Below, piece by piece: positions 34,640-46,560 of a stretch of 64,000 nucleotides of DNA. Position numbers and translations under genes: made by a program. This stretch comes from Paguma larvata (lineage: Eukaryota; Chordata; Mammalia; Carnivora; Viverridae), in the NCBI GenBank assembly GCA_030068075.1, contig CM057827.1, positions 74,104,500 through 74,168,499 on the forward strand. Direction: 5' to 3'. Numbering within the stretch: the first letter of the stretch is position 1; every line of letters starts with the position of its first letter. Under the pieces are notes generated by a model. It worked only from the letters and a program-made list of their open reading frames with translations, was not told the origin of the DNA and searched no databases.

Positions 34640-36159
34640 ATGGGTTTGTATATGGAAAATTCTCAGGATTGTAATCTTGAGATTTATATGAATAATTGAG
34701 ATTTAACACATGCCATCTCTGTGCTCAGTCTGTGCCTGGCCAGGAGCTTACACATATACCATGTCACCAAATTCCACATCCCTTTAGGGTGGTCCTGCAT
34801 CAAAAAACTTGGAAAATTTACTTCATTATGCAGATCTATATTTTTCATTTACTAAATAAGGTGTGGGGAATAAATAATTACAAAGTTTCCTCCCAGCTCT
34901 GATATATAATAATTCTACCATCAATTTCCTCAAAAGCACATCATAAATTGAGGAAAAGTTAACTATAATAAAATGTGCAATTGCTTATTATTGAAGAGGA
35001 AGAAAATTTTCTTCACTAATAGAATCTCTGTCTAAACTATGTAATTTATTTCTTTTCATTTATATTGCCTTTCATACACTCGGTTTTTTCCTAGTCTTCA
35101 ATTCTTAACTTTATTTAAGTAACTTTGCTTACTCAGGAAATTCTAAAATAAATTCTCTTATAAAAATGAGATCACTGGTTCAAAATACTTCTATCTTTTT
35201 CCCTCCAGTGGTTAAACCTACACAAAGCTATGAAACTGATGCCATGATTAGAAGAATTTCTGTTGGAAAACTTATTTCTCCTGGAGAGTCTCATTAGCTA
35301 GAAGTCTATACAAGCATCTGCAACATAGCACAAAGTTCTGAACATAAGTGAAATGGGACATGGCTCTTTCTTTGACTTAAAAGGTAACTAGGCAAACAAT
35401 ACGGGGGTACACAGGAAGACTATACTGATAAATTGAATATAGATAGATGACAGAGAACATAGGGGCCTCCTAGAAGCAGAGAACTATCAGATTCTCTCTA
35501 GATAAGCCTTCTCTGAAATACAGAATATCAAAGTACAGTGAAACAGTATTTATGGAGGTTTAGCTTAAGATGAAAAAGAGAGAGAAGAAAAACTACAAAA
35601 TACAGGAAAGAATAGTAATTTCAATATCTGATTTAAGAAAGAACCATTGTTCTCTCTTGAATATAGACAGTCATACTAAGTCTAACAGTTAAGATCATCT
35701 GCACAGTAAGAGTGGTGAATGGATAAGCTACCTGAAGAACTGAAAGATATCAGGTGCTGAAGTATGAGATATGAGGGGTAGAGCAGTTCCTAGAGTGGTG
35801 AGGCTAGGATGAGAAAAACAGTCTCCTGCAGGACACAGAGAGTTATGATCAATGGACAAAGGGGAGTAAACTCACGGATAATATTTTTAAATGATCCCTA
35901 GGTAAAATTCAGATGTTCAGTTATAGACCAAACCCACATTTTGAGGCTGCAATAACTTTTTTTCTCTTAGAAGTTATATACTTCTTTATGTTAATAATTA
36001 AAATTTTCATTGTTATTATTTATTGGGAATGGGATTAAATAGCCAATAAACACCATAACAAGTCAAGAGAGAAGCTGTGGAAGAAAGAAAGGCCTTGTAT
36101 TTTCATGACCTTAATGGCACTTCTTTCCTGCTTTTTGTTTTTTGTAGTTTTGTCATTGT
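34640..36159. other. Intergenic, no gene seen
   Basis: AT-rich sequence, no recognisable repeat or coding signal. Confidence 0.5.
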
Positions 36160-36510
36160 TCTTCTTTCAAGTTTTTATTTAAATTTTAATTAGTTAACAT
36201 GTAGTATAATATTGGTTTCAGTAGTAGAACTTAGTGATCACCTACATACTACTCCCAGTGCACATCACAAGTGCCATCCTTAATACCCATCACCCATTTT
36301 GCCCATCTCCATCAACCCTCAGTTTCTTTTCTATAGTTAAGGGTCTCTTATGGTTTGCCTCTCTCTCTCTCTCTCTCCTTTCTCCTAGGTTCATCTGTTT
36401 TGTTTCTTAAATTCCACAAATGAGTGAAATCATATGGTATTTGTCTTTCTCTGACTGACTTACTTCACTTATCATAATAAACTCTAGCTCCATAGGAACA
36501 GACATATTTA
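36160..36510 (-). mobile_element. L1 3' UTR fragment, antisense, with (CT)n
   Basis: Antisense 3' UTR with the same order of words as the copy at 52594 (agtttttatttaaattttaa; taatattggtttcag; tctatagttaagggtctctt). A CT run lies at 36359-36377, then the ORF2-end side (gaaatcatatggtatttgtc). Confidence 0.8.
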
Positions 36511-36906
36511 TGTTAAGTATAGAACTAAAGAAATAGTTTTTAAAACTTGCTTGAGGAAGAAAGGAGAGGAATAAGAGAAACAAATACTGGGAAAGCTAAC
36601 AACATAAATGAATGCTAGCTTTCCCTCTAATAAAATGAAAAGGCAAAATAAAGCTGTAGTTTAGGCTTTATTTGTATTAATTGCATTATGCTTAAATATA
36701 TTAATTTCATATCCAAGTTTTTCTGTTCTCAGTGTATCATGGGGCATGAAATTTCAAAAGTATAGCAAAAGTATTAATCCCCAGTTGTAGCTGGCATATT
36801 CATTTCATCTGATAATCATTAAGACTGGTCATTTCTCCAAAGTGCATCTAACTATTAAAACTACTGTCATAAAGGTCTCCAGAAAGGAAAATTCCTGCTC
36901 ACTCAC

Positions 36907-37022
36907 CTGATAATCACGTAACACAGCCCTACAAAGAGGGCATGGTGCGTGGCTGTTTTGTGTGCTCCCCCAGACCCATCATCATCGTTCAGCATCCACT
37001 CTGCGTCCTCCTGGAGATTGAC
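36907..37022 (-). other. Exon-like island of unknown identity
   Basis: Read on the minus strand, a 116-bp segment is preceded by a good acceptor (tgttcttgttcttgtag) and followed by a consensus donor (CAG|gtgagtgag). One frame is open across the whole segment (38 codons, starting VNLQEDAEWMLNDDDGSGG); the other two frames contain stops. It is much more GC-rich than its AT-rich surroundings. I do not recognise the peptide. It could be a coding or noncoding exon, a fragment of a pseudogene copied with intron edges, or chance. No neighbouring exon was found. Confidence 0.4.
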
Positions 37023-37422
37023 CTACAAGAACAAGAACATTAGTTTCATCTTTATTTTCCCTAATTTGTACATATTATCCAGTTCTTAAAAATATCTAAA
37101 GTAGGAAATAAATTGAGGGAATTAAGGTTGGATAATGGTGATAGGATATTTTGACAAGGGTCTGAGTAGAAATGAAAGCAAGAACATTACAAGTCATTGG
37201 AGAAAAGAGAACAGACATTTCCTATGCATCTTCATATCTGAATTCAGTCCCTTTTCCTCCTACTTGCTGTTCTTTATTCTCTTCTTCCTGTAAATACTCA
37301 CATATTCTCTGAGACTTGTTCTTTTTTCCACTAACCATGGGATTATTTTTAATTTTTGAGGGTTTTGAAGATAATAGCAAGCAAACTTAAAGCTGTCCTT
37401 GGGAATTGGTCTCCATTCTTTT

Positions 37423-37445
37423 TTTAAAAGTTTATTTATTTGTTT

Positions 37446-37492
<47 letters not shown>

Positions 37493-37641
37493 AAGGGAGG
37501 AGGGGAAGAGAGAGAGAGAGAGAGGGAATCCACACTGTTAGCATGGAGCCTTATGTGGGGCTTGAACTCAGGAACCCTGAGATCATGACCTGAGGTGAAA
37601 TCAAGAGTAGGATGCTTAACCAATTGAGCCACCTAGATGCC
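37423..37641 (-). mobile_element. CAN SINE (SINEC) with expanded (GA)n
   Basis: Antisense copy in which the CT/GA-rich segment has grown into a long GA microsatellite (37448-37530). Duplication ttggtctccattctttt (about 37406) / tgggtctccattctttt (about 37643). Confidence 0.92.
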
Positions 37642-37984
37642 TTGGGTCTCCATTCTTTTAAAATTCTTACAATATATTACATTCACCATGTACTAAATTA
37701 AGTCTTTTTTATTTGGTTTATAGCTATTTTTTGCTTGATAATTATGTATCATTAGATTGTCTCTAGACAGAAGGCATTCATTCATTCTATAAGAAAACAC
37801 AGTGTAATTAGGTGAAACACAGAAGGATTTCAACATACCTGCTGAATCATTTCTCCTAAGGAAATCACATGGATCATATGAATTCAATCAATGCTTGACA
37901 ACTAGACCATAAAAATACATTCCTTTAATTTTGTAGGCAATTATATATATTGGAATGGGTCAAATTCAGGCATTGGACTGACCA

Positions 37985-38175
37985 GCCTTGAATATCAACT
38001 TAGACTTTGTTAGCTGTGTACCTGTAGGTCATTAAATACTTCTATGCCATAGATTTCTTATACGCAAAATAAGAATAATCATAATATTCACCTCATGGGA
38101 GCATTAAATGTGTTAATGTATGTGAAACACTTAGAACACAGTAATACTTAGCACACACTAATAACTTAATAGTTA
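37985..38175 (+). mobile_element. MIR SINE
   Basis: Good-length MIR: 'gttagctgtgtacctgtaggtcattaaat', 'cgcaaaataagaataatcat', 'cacctcatgggagcattaaatg' and 'acacttagaacacagtaata' follow the MIR consensus order (split here only for brevity). Confidence 0.75.
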
Positions 38176-38509
38176 TTATTTTTCATCACTCTAGATCCTA
38201 TGAACAATGTCTAAAAAGCTGAGTAAAGATAATTTATTATGACATGCCACAACCAAAAAAAAATCTGTATACTAAATTTGAATGATTTTATTATTTACCT
38301 CTTAACCACCACTTACATCATTTACACAGAACACACACTTCTCACTGTGAACAACAGTAGTTCAAGGAATTAGGAAAAGAAGTTCATAAAGACCTGAGGA
38401 TGAGTCCATGTTTCATGAAATTCTCGGCATACTACACAACAGAAACTAAAGAGCAAGATTATTTTCAATGAATTAAAAGACTTTCTTCCATGTATAACCT
38501 AGCCTCTAG

Positions 38510-38510
<1 letters not shown>

Positions 38511-38552
<42 letters not shown>

Positions 38553-38563
38553 CGCACGCGTGC
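38511..38563. repeat. (GT)n microsatellite with GC-rich palindromic end
   Basis: A TG run of about 19 units ends in gcgtgcgcacgcgtg, a self-complementary alternating purine-pyrimidine segment. About 500 bp upstream of OR4L1. Confidence 0.92.
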
Positions 38564-39066
38564 TTTCTTCATTTATTTCAGAAATATAGAATAACCTTAA
38601 AAATGACTTCAGTGATACAGGACAACACAATCTTCTCATCTTCCAAATTCTATATTCCTTATATATTATTTAACATAACCTCAAGAGGTGATAGAAAATT
38701 ATGATAATAAAAGGCAAAATAAATACTAATGTAACTACTTATCTAATTTTTCCAAGTGAGTAAATTAGTGATAGTCAAGATCAATTGATAAAGAATATCG
38801 TGTGCTAAAATAAAACAACAGAAAATAAAATTCCACTCTTACAAATGCTTTTTAATTGCTGCATAACTATGAGAATATTGTTTCAGAGTGATATGATCCA
38901 TAAAATAGTTTAAAATTATAGATAGAAATGCCAATATATTTAAAATTATGTATTCTCATAACACCAACAATTATCATCAATTAGAAAACATCAGTACTAA
39001 TTGTGGCTTTATTTTTTTTTTATTCTCTGTATAAAAGAACTTCTGGAGCCCTTCTGAATCAAGTAA

Positions 39067-40005
39067 ATGGATCTTAAAAATGGATCTGTAGTGACTGAGT
39101 TTATTTTACTAGGATTTTCTGGACAATGGGAACTTCGGATTTTCTTCTTTGTAGCATTCTCCTTAATCTACAGTGCTACTGTGTTGGGGAACATTCTCAT
39201 TATGGTCACAGTGACATTTAGTTCCACCCTTCATTCTCCCATGTACTTCCTCCTTGGAAACCTCTCGTTTTTGGACATGTGTCTCTCCACCGTCACCACG
39301 CCCAAGATGATCACAGACTTGCTCAGTGAACACAATATCATCTCCTTATGGGGCTGCATGACTCAGATGTTCTTTATGCACTTCTTTGGGGGTGCTGAGA
39401 TGACTCTTTTGATAGCCATGGCCTTTGATAGATATGTAGCCATATGTAAACCCCTGCACTATAGGACGATCATGAGCCACAGGCTGCTGAGTGGGTTTAT
39501 GATACTTTCATGGATAATTGGTTTTATACACACCATGAGCCAAATGTTATTAACAGTAAACTTGCCTTTCTGTGGCCCCAATGTCATAGACAATATATTT
39601 TGTGACCTTCCCCTTGTGATTAAGCTTGCTTGTATGGAAACATATACCCTTGAATTATTTGTCATTGCTGACAGTGGGCTGCTCTCATTAATCTGTTTCA
39701 TCCTCCTTCTTGTCTCCTACACTGTTATCCTGATCACTGTACAACAAAGATCATCTGGAGGTCTCTCCAAGGCACTGTCCACACTGTCTGCACACATGAT
39801 TGTGGTCACTCTGTTCTTTGGACCTTGTATCTTTATCTATGCCTGGCCATTCAATAGTTTCACAGGCAATAAAGTCCTTGCTGTATTTTACACTGTTTTC
39901 ACACCCTTACTAAATCCTATTATTTACACTCTGAGAAATCAGAAAATGCAAGAGGCCATGAGGAAATTACAGCTCCAAAATGTTATCTCCACACAGAACT
40001 CCTAG
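39067..40005 (+). CDS. OR4L1: Olfactory receptor, family 4 subfamily L (OR4L1 orthologue)
   Basis: Intact single-exon odorant receptor of 312 residues. Seen: glycosylation site N5-G-S, GN at 41-42, PMYFLLGN from 58, Cys97 and Cys179, DRYVAIC from 121, SY at 217-218, KALSTLSAH at 235-243, NPIIY at 283-287. The opening MDLKNGSVVTEF, the loop word FGGAEMTLL and the tail match human OR4L1 as I remember it, so the assignment is firm. It lies downstream of an OR4K-like gene and upstream of OR4N5 on the same strand, as expected for this block. The ATG is 30 bases after a TATAAAAG word (39030-39037), which may be chance. A CAN SINE has inserted immediately after the stop codon, within what should be the 3' UTR. 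No lesion is seen in the frame. Confidence 0.96.
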   Translation: MDLKNGSVVTEFILLGFSGQWELRIFFFVAFSLIYSATVLGNILIMVTVTFSSTLHSPMYFLLGNLSFLDMCLSTVTTPKMITDLLSEHNIISLWGCMTQMFFMHFFGGAEMTLLIAMAFDRYVAICKPLHYRTIMSHRLLSGFMILSWIIGFIHTMSQMLLTVNLPFCGPNVIDNIFCDLPLVIKLACMETYTLELFVIADSGLLSLICFILLLVSYTVILITVQQRSSGGLSKALSTLSAHMIVVTLFFGPCIFIYAWPFNSFTGNKVLAVFYTVFTPLLNPIIYTLRNQKMQEAMRKLQLQNVISTQNS

Positions 40006-40020
40006 ACTTGAACACTATAT

Positions 40021-40241
40021 ATATATATTGACTTCTATATATATATAATTTTTTAAAGTTTATTTATTTCTAAGAGAGACAGGCAGAGCATGAGTGGGAG
40101 GGGAACAGAGAGATATACAGGATCAGAAGAATCTGAGCTGTCAGCACAGAGCCTGATGTGGGGCTTGAAAACACGAACTGTGAAATCATGACTTGAGCTA
40201 CAGTCGCACACTCAACCAACTGAGTCACCCAGGCACCCCTG
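40021..40241 (-). mobile_element. CAN SINE (SINEC) directly behind OR4L1
   Basis: Antisense copy with an AT-rich tail containing (TA)n at 40017-40044. The duplication ttgaacactatat lies at 40008-40020 and 40242-40254, so the insertion point is only 15 bases past the OR4L1 stop codon. Confidence 0.92.
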
Positions 40242-40254
40242 TTGAACACTATAT

Positions 40255-41150
40255 AATTAACACAACTTCCGAATATTAATCTAACATAATTTGAATAAAT
40301 TCTATATAGTACATGGATTCACTCTTATTAGAGTGACCAGTACAGAACTATAACCGGTGCAGAAAATAATAAAATATTTTAATTCACATTTACTGCTGTT
40401 AAAACACATAATGATAATGAGTGATCTGCAGCCAAATAGACATCTGAAATCATCAAGCACTTTTCCATAGATACTCTATATATATTTATTAGTGAAGACA
40501 TAAATATGAAAAAATATATGGTGTATACCAATAGAGATGATTTTAATAGATATGGATTATTAATGACATTCATAAACTTATACTGTCTTTAAATGAAGGA
40601 CCAGTACAAATCATGATTGAAATAACGTGAACAACAATGGGAAAAAAATATGAATCTAATCTCTTGACGCAATCAGACAAAAGAAAAGAATAAATAATTA
40701 AATTTGACAGTATAATGAATATAAAATGATACAGAGAATGTGAGATACCAGAGGGAAGAAACCAATGTAAGGACAATTTCAGTAGAACTACATAAAGCAT
40801 CCTCGAAACCAAATGCTCCAAGAAATATCCTAAGTACGCACAGTTGACTTTCAAACCTCGATAAATAAAAATAGAAGCATATTTCTTGATTTTATGCAAT
40901 ATATCAACGTAATTTTTTCCTTCCAAGTGCTTTACATAAAACTTCAGTTAAATTTGCCTCTAACAAGCTCGTAATCCTTGTTGCAATATCAGCTAACTCT
41001 GATTTGGTTGTGAGTGTTGAGGAGGGAGGCAGTGCATGCTAACTTGGGAATCCCATGTTCATTAATCGTAATCTTAAGTATTATCTCCCAATTCAAGACA
41101 CCAACAGTTCTTGCGTCCTCTAGGCAACAGCTTTCTGTTGATCCTAAATC
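40255..41150. other. Intergenic, no gene seen
   Basis: AT-rich sequence downstream of OR4L1. A 118-residue minus-strand open frame (40570-40926) shows no domain and is judged fortuitous. Confidence 0.5.
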
Positions 41151-41159
41151 ACTGCATAA

Positions 41160-41740
41160 GTTCTTTCTTCCATTGAATGCACTCTCTACAAGCATCCAGA
41201 GTGATGTAATTAAAATGCAGTTCTCAATGTTTCTTCCCTGGCTAGAATTATTTTGCAGCATTAAGACATAGGTTCACATCTTTAACTGGCCTTTAAAACC
41301 CAGCCTGTCTCTGGAATTTTGGTCTAAACTACCTCTTTTCATAATGTTACATTCACACTTTCTTTCCAATTATCCTAGTTATCAGACATCTTAATTTAGG
41401 ACTATTTCTAGGCTGTTTCCTTCAACTACGATGACCTTCCATCACTTCTATACCCAGCTAACTTCTTTCTAGAGTGCAGAACCTGGACACAATATTACAT
41501 TTAGAATACCTCTCCTATATGTCCTTGGCCAGTTTAGAGTTCTTTATTTTACTCATTTATAGCATGCTGCGATTTCCATCCTTTGCACAGGTTATAGCAA
41601 TAATGAATTGTATGCTTATAGGTTAATGTTAGTTCTGTTTTAAGGGACTGGATGCATATCTCCAGTATACAGTATGTATATTGGCTCACAGAAGTTCATA
41701 CATACCTCCTAAATGAATAAAGAAATGATGAAATAACTAT
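41160..41740 (+). mobile_element. L2 LINE 3' fragment
   Basis: Diverged L2 3' end: 'ggcctttaaaacccagcctg', 'ctatttctaggctgtttcct', 'ttactcatttatagcatgct' and a final 'cctaaatgaataaagaaatg'. Order and spacing fit L2. Confidence 0.6.
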
Positions 41741-42799
41741 ATTCTAGCAGTTATTTGACCTACACTTAAATAATACACTTCTACTGTGAGATATTATCTG
41801 TTAAAAAATTGGAGTACATAAGGGCATATATTGCTCATATATTTTAGTAACTGAATTACAGGGATCAGAGCCTTGTAATTAAATAAAAGAACACATGGAA
41901 TACATGAAGAATTTCAGGCAAATGGAAGAGAATAAATAAAGCAAGTTTAGAATATTTGTTATAAAAATTACATTCAATTCTATATCTACACAGTAAACAT
42001 AAAATCTCAGTCTTACATTATAGCACACCCTATATTAGAAAAATCATAGCCATTTATAAACTAAAACATACATCCAGTGGTGGATGAGAGTATACTCCAA
42101 CTGATTAAACATTACATGAGATTTTTGTGTCTGTAGTGTAGCACACTCAAAATCTCTCTGGTTACAAAACATCTAAGACTGTTAGAATCATCTAAAATAA
42201 CCATTAAAATCAAATTTTAAAGGTTTTAAAAGAAAGTAAATAAATGACATCTGAGGCCTAGTATAAAACTTGAGGTCCATTCCAGGAGGGTGAACCAGCA
42301 CTGAAACATTGCCCACTTTGAGAACATCTACTGAATACTGTTGCCTAGAGAGGCTACAAATTTAAGAGAGTACTGTGGGCTCTGAGCCCAAACGGGGATA
42401 GAGACTTACTAGAGGTCATGCTAAGTGCTCATATTCTGGGGGAACAAAAAAGAGAGAGAGATTATTAGGAGAAAACCTGCCTACTGGAAGTCGACAGCAA
42501 TAAAAAATATGTTACTCAAACTTGAATCTGGATGTAGATGAAAATAAATGTGCCTTTCACAAAGGCTGGGTTTGCTATCATAATCTTTGTATGTTCTCAT
42601 ATATCAAAGTGAAAATGTTATTTTAACTCACTACTTAAGAATGTAAGCTCAGGCATTTGCAAAAGTAAACACAAATATTCACTGAAAAACAAAAGGTTCA
42701 TTGAAAACTGTCTACAATGAACTCTCAGAGAAAGGTTTTACAAACAAAAACTCACAATCAAAAATCACAAAACAAAGAAAAACATTTCAGCAAATATGA
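41741..42799. other. Intergenic, no gene seen
   Basis: AT-rich; may include further diverged L1, but nothing assignable by eye. Confidence 0.45.
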
Positions 42800-43840
42800 T
42801 TGTCAGGAGAAAATGAAAAACAATCATGAAATGGGAGAAAAAATATTTAGAAATCATGGACTGATAAAGGGCATGGGTCCAGAATATATAGAGAACTCTT
42901 AAAATTCTAGAATTGAAAGACAAATAACTCAGTTAAAATGGGCAAAAGATCTGAGGAAAAAGGTCCCCAAAGAAGATATACGAATAGGCAATAAGCACAT
43001 GAAAAGGTGCTCAACATCATTGGTCATTAGAGCTATACAAATGAAAATCACAGTAAGATACCATTTCACACCAAGGTGACTATAATCAAAAAGATAGTTG
43101 AGAACATAGAGCAGTCAGAATGTCAGAACCCTCATACATTGCCGATGGAATGTAAAATGGTGCAACCATTTTGGAGAGAATTTTACCAGTTCCTTGGAAT
43201 ATTACACATAGAGTTACCATGTGAACTAGCAATCTCACTCTGAATTTGTGTATGCAAAAGAAATGAAAACACCTACCCACACAAAAGATTGAATATTGAG
43301 GCACCTGGGCGGCTCAGCCAGTTAAGAGCCTGACTTTTGGTTTCGGCTCTGGACAATGTCTCATGCTTGAGGCTCCACATTGGGCCTCATGCTGCTGATG
43401 AGGAGCCTGAATGGGAATCTCTCTCTCCCCCTCTCTCTGCCCATCCTTGGCTTGTGTGTTCTTTCTCTCTCTCAAAATAAATAAACTTTAAAAAACAAAA
43501 GACTGAACATGAATGATTACAGCAGCTTTATTCATAACAGTAACAAATTTTTAAAACCCTAAATCTTCATCAGCTGGTAAATAGATAAACCAAAGGTGGT
43601 ATATCTATACAATGGAATATTATCTACAATAAAAAGGAATCAAGTACCAATACATGGTATAACATGCATGAATCTTGAAAAACTAGGCAATGCAAAAGAA
43701 AAGAGGCACAGAAGAACACATATTGCATGAGTCCATTTGTATAAAGTGTCCACAATAAGCAAATCTTTAGAGGCACATAGTAGATTGAGGATTACCTAGG
43801 CATGGGGAAAGGGGAACAAGGATGTGGTCCTTTGTGACCG
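42800..43840 (+). mobile_element. Old L1 ORF2 C-terminus and 3' UTR, split by a SINE
   Basis: Sense remnant running from 'tccagaatatatagagaact' through 'gaaaaggtgctcaacatcat' and 'cattgccgatggaatgtaaa' to 'tggaatattatctacaataa' and the 3' UTR. The SINE at 43300-43495 interrupts it. Coding potential is lost. Confidence 0.8.
43300..43495 (+). mobile_element. CAN SINE (SINEC)
   Basis: Sense copy. Duplication caaaagattgaatattga (43282-43299) / caaaagactgaacatgaa (43496-43513). Confidence 0.92.
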
Positions 43841-43889
43841 AATGCTCTCCTTCACCCTAATGTTTTCAAGATTCACCCAGATGGCAGCA

Positions 43890-44760
43890 CTGCTTCAATA
43901 CTTGAATGCTAAGAGCCACATCAGCAACATAGCAGAGTAGGAAATCCCTTCTTACCCCCGCAAAAACACCAATTCATCAATTTATGGAAAAATTCCTTTT
44001 GAGAAAAATCAAAAACTAATTGAAAGTCTCCTGCACCCTCTGGAAGAATGCAAAACTAGGCTCACTGAAACATTTAAGGAGTTTCAGGACATCCTCTAAC
44101 CAGAGGCCCTCCCAGTCACAGTGTCATACGATCAAGAGAAGACACACTAGCTCCAAGCTTCACCAAGGGGAGGGAAGAAGTTGATTCATATGTTCAGTGC
44201 CCCAGCTTTTCACAGGGGCTTCCCTGAGGACTACCTTCTGTTTTGCCCAGTCTTGGAACTCTGACAGGTCTGGCAGAGTCTAGCTGTCCTGGGGGAGAAC
44301 AGAGGCAGTAGCTTGGGCTAGTGGATGCCAATTGATCTTCCTGACTCTTCAACACAAAGTGAGTACATTAAAAAAAAAAAAAAAAATCCCAGTTTTCAGC
44401 TTCTCCCAGGAGAGAAAAAGGAGTTGATCCATGCATCCAGAACCCTAACTTCTCTGGGGATTCCCCCAAGAATTAGCATGTGTCTCACCAATCCTGCAGC
44501 TCTGATGATTCTAATATAGTCTAACCAGCCGGGGGAAAATGGAGACGCAGCTTGGGCTGAAAGATGCCAGACCTGCCCCTACACAATTCTCCAAGCTCTG
44601 CACAGAGTAAGAAAACAAAAATCACTGCCAAGAAGCAGCCTGCTTCTTCCTGGGGAGAGAAAACACTGCAGAGCCCCCCAGAATCTCTGGATAGTCTCCA
44701 CTATCACCCCAAAAAACCTCATCACTACCACCAGTACTGGTAATAAAAGAAAATGCTTTG
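43890..44760 (+). mobile_element. Old L1 5' UTR with tandem monomers
   Basis: Starts with a 5'-end-like 'caacatagcagagtaggaaa'. From 44156 onward related units of about 230 bp recur (44156, 44390 and a partial one near 44620), each with an opening like 'agcttctcccaggagagaa' and a closing like 'cagcttgggct..gatgcca'. GC-richer than the surroundings. A poly(A)-like run at 44370-44386 lies in the first unit. No ORF1 follows. Confidence 0.6.
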
Positions 44761-44764
44761 GCAC

Positions 44765-46385
44765 ATTGTGGAAATAATATTAATTATCATAGAGCAATAT
44801 CTTGCTTTTTTTCTTAACAGAAACCTTTTCTTTTTCCTCCCTTGAGGAGTCTCCAGTCACCTGTAAGTTCTTACAGCCAATGTCTAATTACATTCTCAAA
44901 GGTAAAATGTTGCCTATGGGAAGTAGTTCTAGGTTGGCTGGGCTTACCAGATATCTTGCTATTTGATTGTTTTTAGATTTTAAATTTGTTTGTCTCTTCA
45001 ATTTTGTGGATTTCCTTTTTCCTAATCTTACTTCATGTGTTAAAAGTAACCTATCAGTGCACTATAATTAATAGTATCTTCCAATTTATATGTTCCTTTC
45101 AACAAAATAATCTGATTTATAGCAAATTATTTATCACTTAATCTCTTTTTCCCTGGCACTAACACCTGAATGGATAACCATGTTTTACAAATTAAATGTA
45201 ATTTAGAACATTTGACTTTTAGTCTACATGTTTCTGTAAGTATACACATCATCTTCTCAGTTCAAACAGAGGAACACAGTCATCAAAGTCATAGTCATTT
45301 CATACAACTCGGCGGAGCTTTAGTCTCCTTATTTGATAAGGTAATGTGTCAAGACATTCAGGGTAATAAATTCCTGTCACAATTTTATTATAAGTAAAAA
45401 TGAATGACTAATAAAAAGAATTCTAGAAGTTCTATTCATTTAAAAGTTTTCTAATTTTTAATTGAGAAGTTAGCCTCTCAAGATGCAATATGAAATGCAA
45501 AGAGTTCTTGCCTTTATACTGAATTATCTCCTGTTATGACCTGTTTCTTTCCTCAATAGTAACATGGCTTTGTTTTAAGAATTTGGAAGGCTGATCTTGA
45601 GTTATAATTTCTGAATTTTGAATGGACACTTCTTTGCCTAGAACTGATAAAACAATTGAATTCTCCATAAGATCAAACATCCATCTAATAAGAAAAAAGA
45701 AAAAGAAAAGAAAGAAAGAAGAAAAAAACATATATACATAAATAATAAAATCATGGTGTCTATTTTTGTCCTGTTACCTTAACATCAAATCTCCAGATCT
45801 AAGCAAGCTTGACGTCTACTTATTTTGTCACCCTAAATTTCATATAACAAGGGTTAAAGTTACTAGAAACAGACCATTGCCTGATATGATCTTCAAAATC
45901 AGTGTACCGCTATTACCGAGGGATATTTTCTTTAAATTTTTTATCTGGATTAAACAAGAACAAACATAACTGTAGAATAATGAAGTATTACTATGTTCAT
46001 AACATATGATTTCAAGAACTAAAATAGATGAAACAGAAGAAAACTTCTTAGAAAGGAGTGAGCAAGCCTGAATCCCAGAGGACATGACATAGTAGAAGCT
46101 CTGTTCAGGCATTGTAGCCTAGGGGAGATAGGAATCAGAGAACAACTTCGTAGCTATTCCTGGAATTTGCTCTCCTGCCTCCACCTCTGCCACAAAACCT
46201 GCCAAAAAGCACCAAACTTACCAACAAACTCACTTCTTTCCTCTATTGTCACCTCTTTAATCTTCTTTTTATTTCCTCTCTCCCTCTTACCATCTCTCTT
46301 TTTTCGTAGGTACTTCAATATCATCAATTTATAATTAAATTTAAAAAATTTAAGTCACAGACTGTGTTACACTATCAAGAACTCT
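44765..46385. other. Intergenic, no gene seen
   Basis: AT-rich sequence. A purine-rich simple tract lies at about 45693-45727. No coding signal. Confidence 0.5.
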
Positions 46386-46387
46386 AT

Positions 46388-46560
46388 GGGGTGTTTGGAT
46401 GGCTAAGTCTGTTGAAAGTATGATTCTCGATTTTGGCTGAGGCCATGTTCCCAGAGTCATGAGATCGAGCTTAAGATTCTCCCTCTCTTATTTTGCCCCT
46501 CTTTGCTGTTCATATTTCTCCTTCTCTCTCTTTCTCTAAAAAAAAAAAAAAAAAAAAAAA
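46388..46560 (+). mobile_element. CAN SINE (SINEC), old and diverged
   Basis: Head weathered to ggggtgtttggatggctaag, body shortened, ending in a pure A-run (46539-46560). Confidence 0.8.

Noticed and set aside
37399..37632. Open frames rich in Glu-Arg or Ser-Leu
   Set aside because: Both strands are the expanded GA/CT repeat within a SINE.
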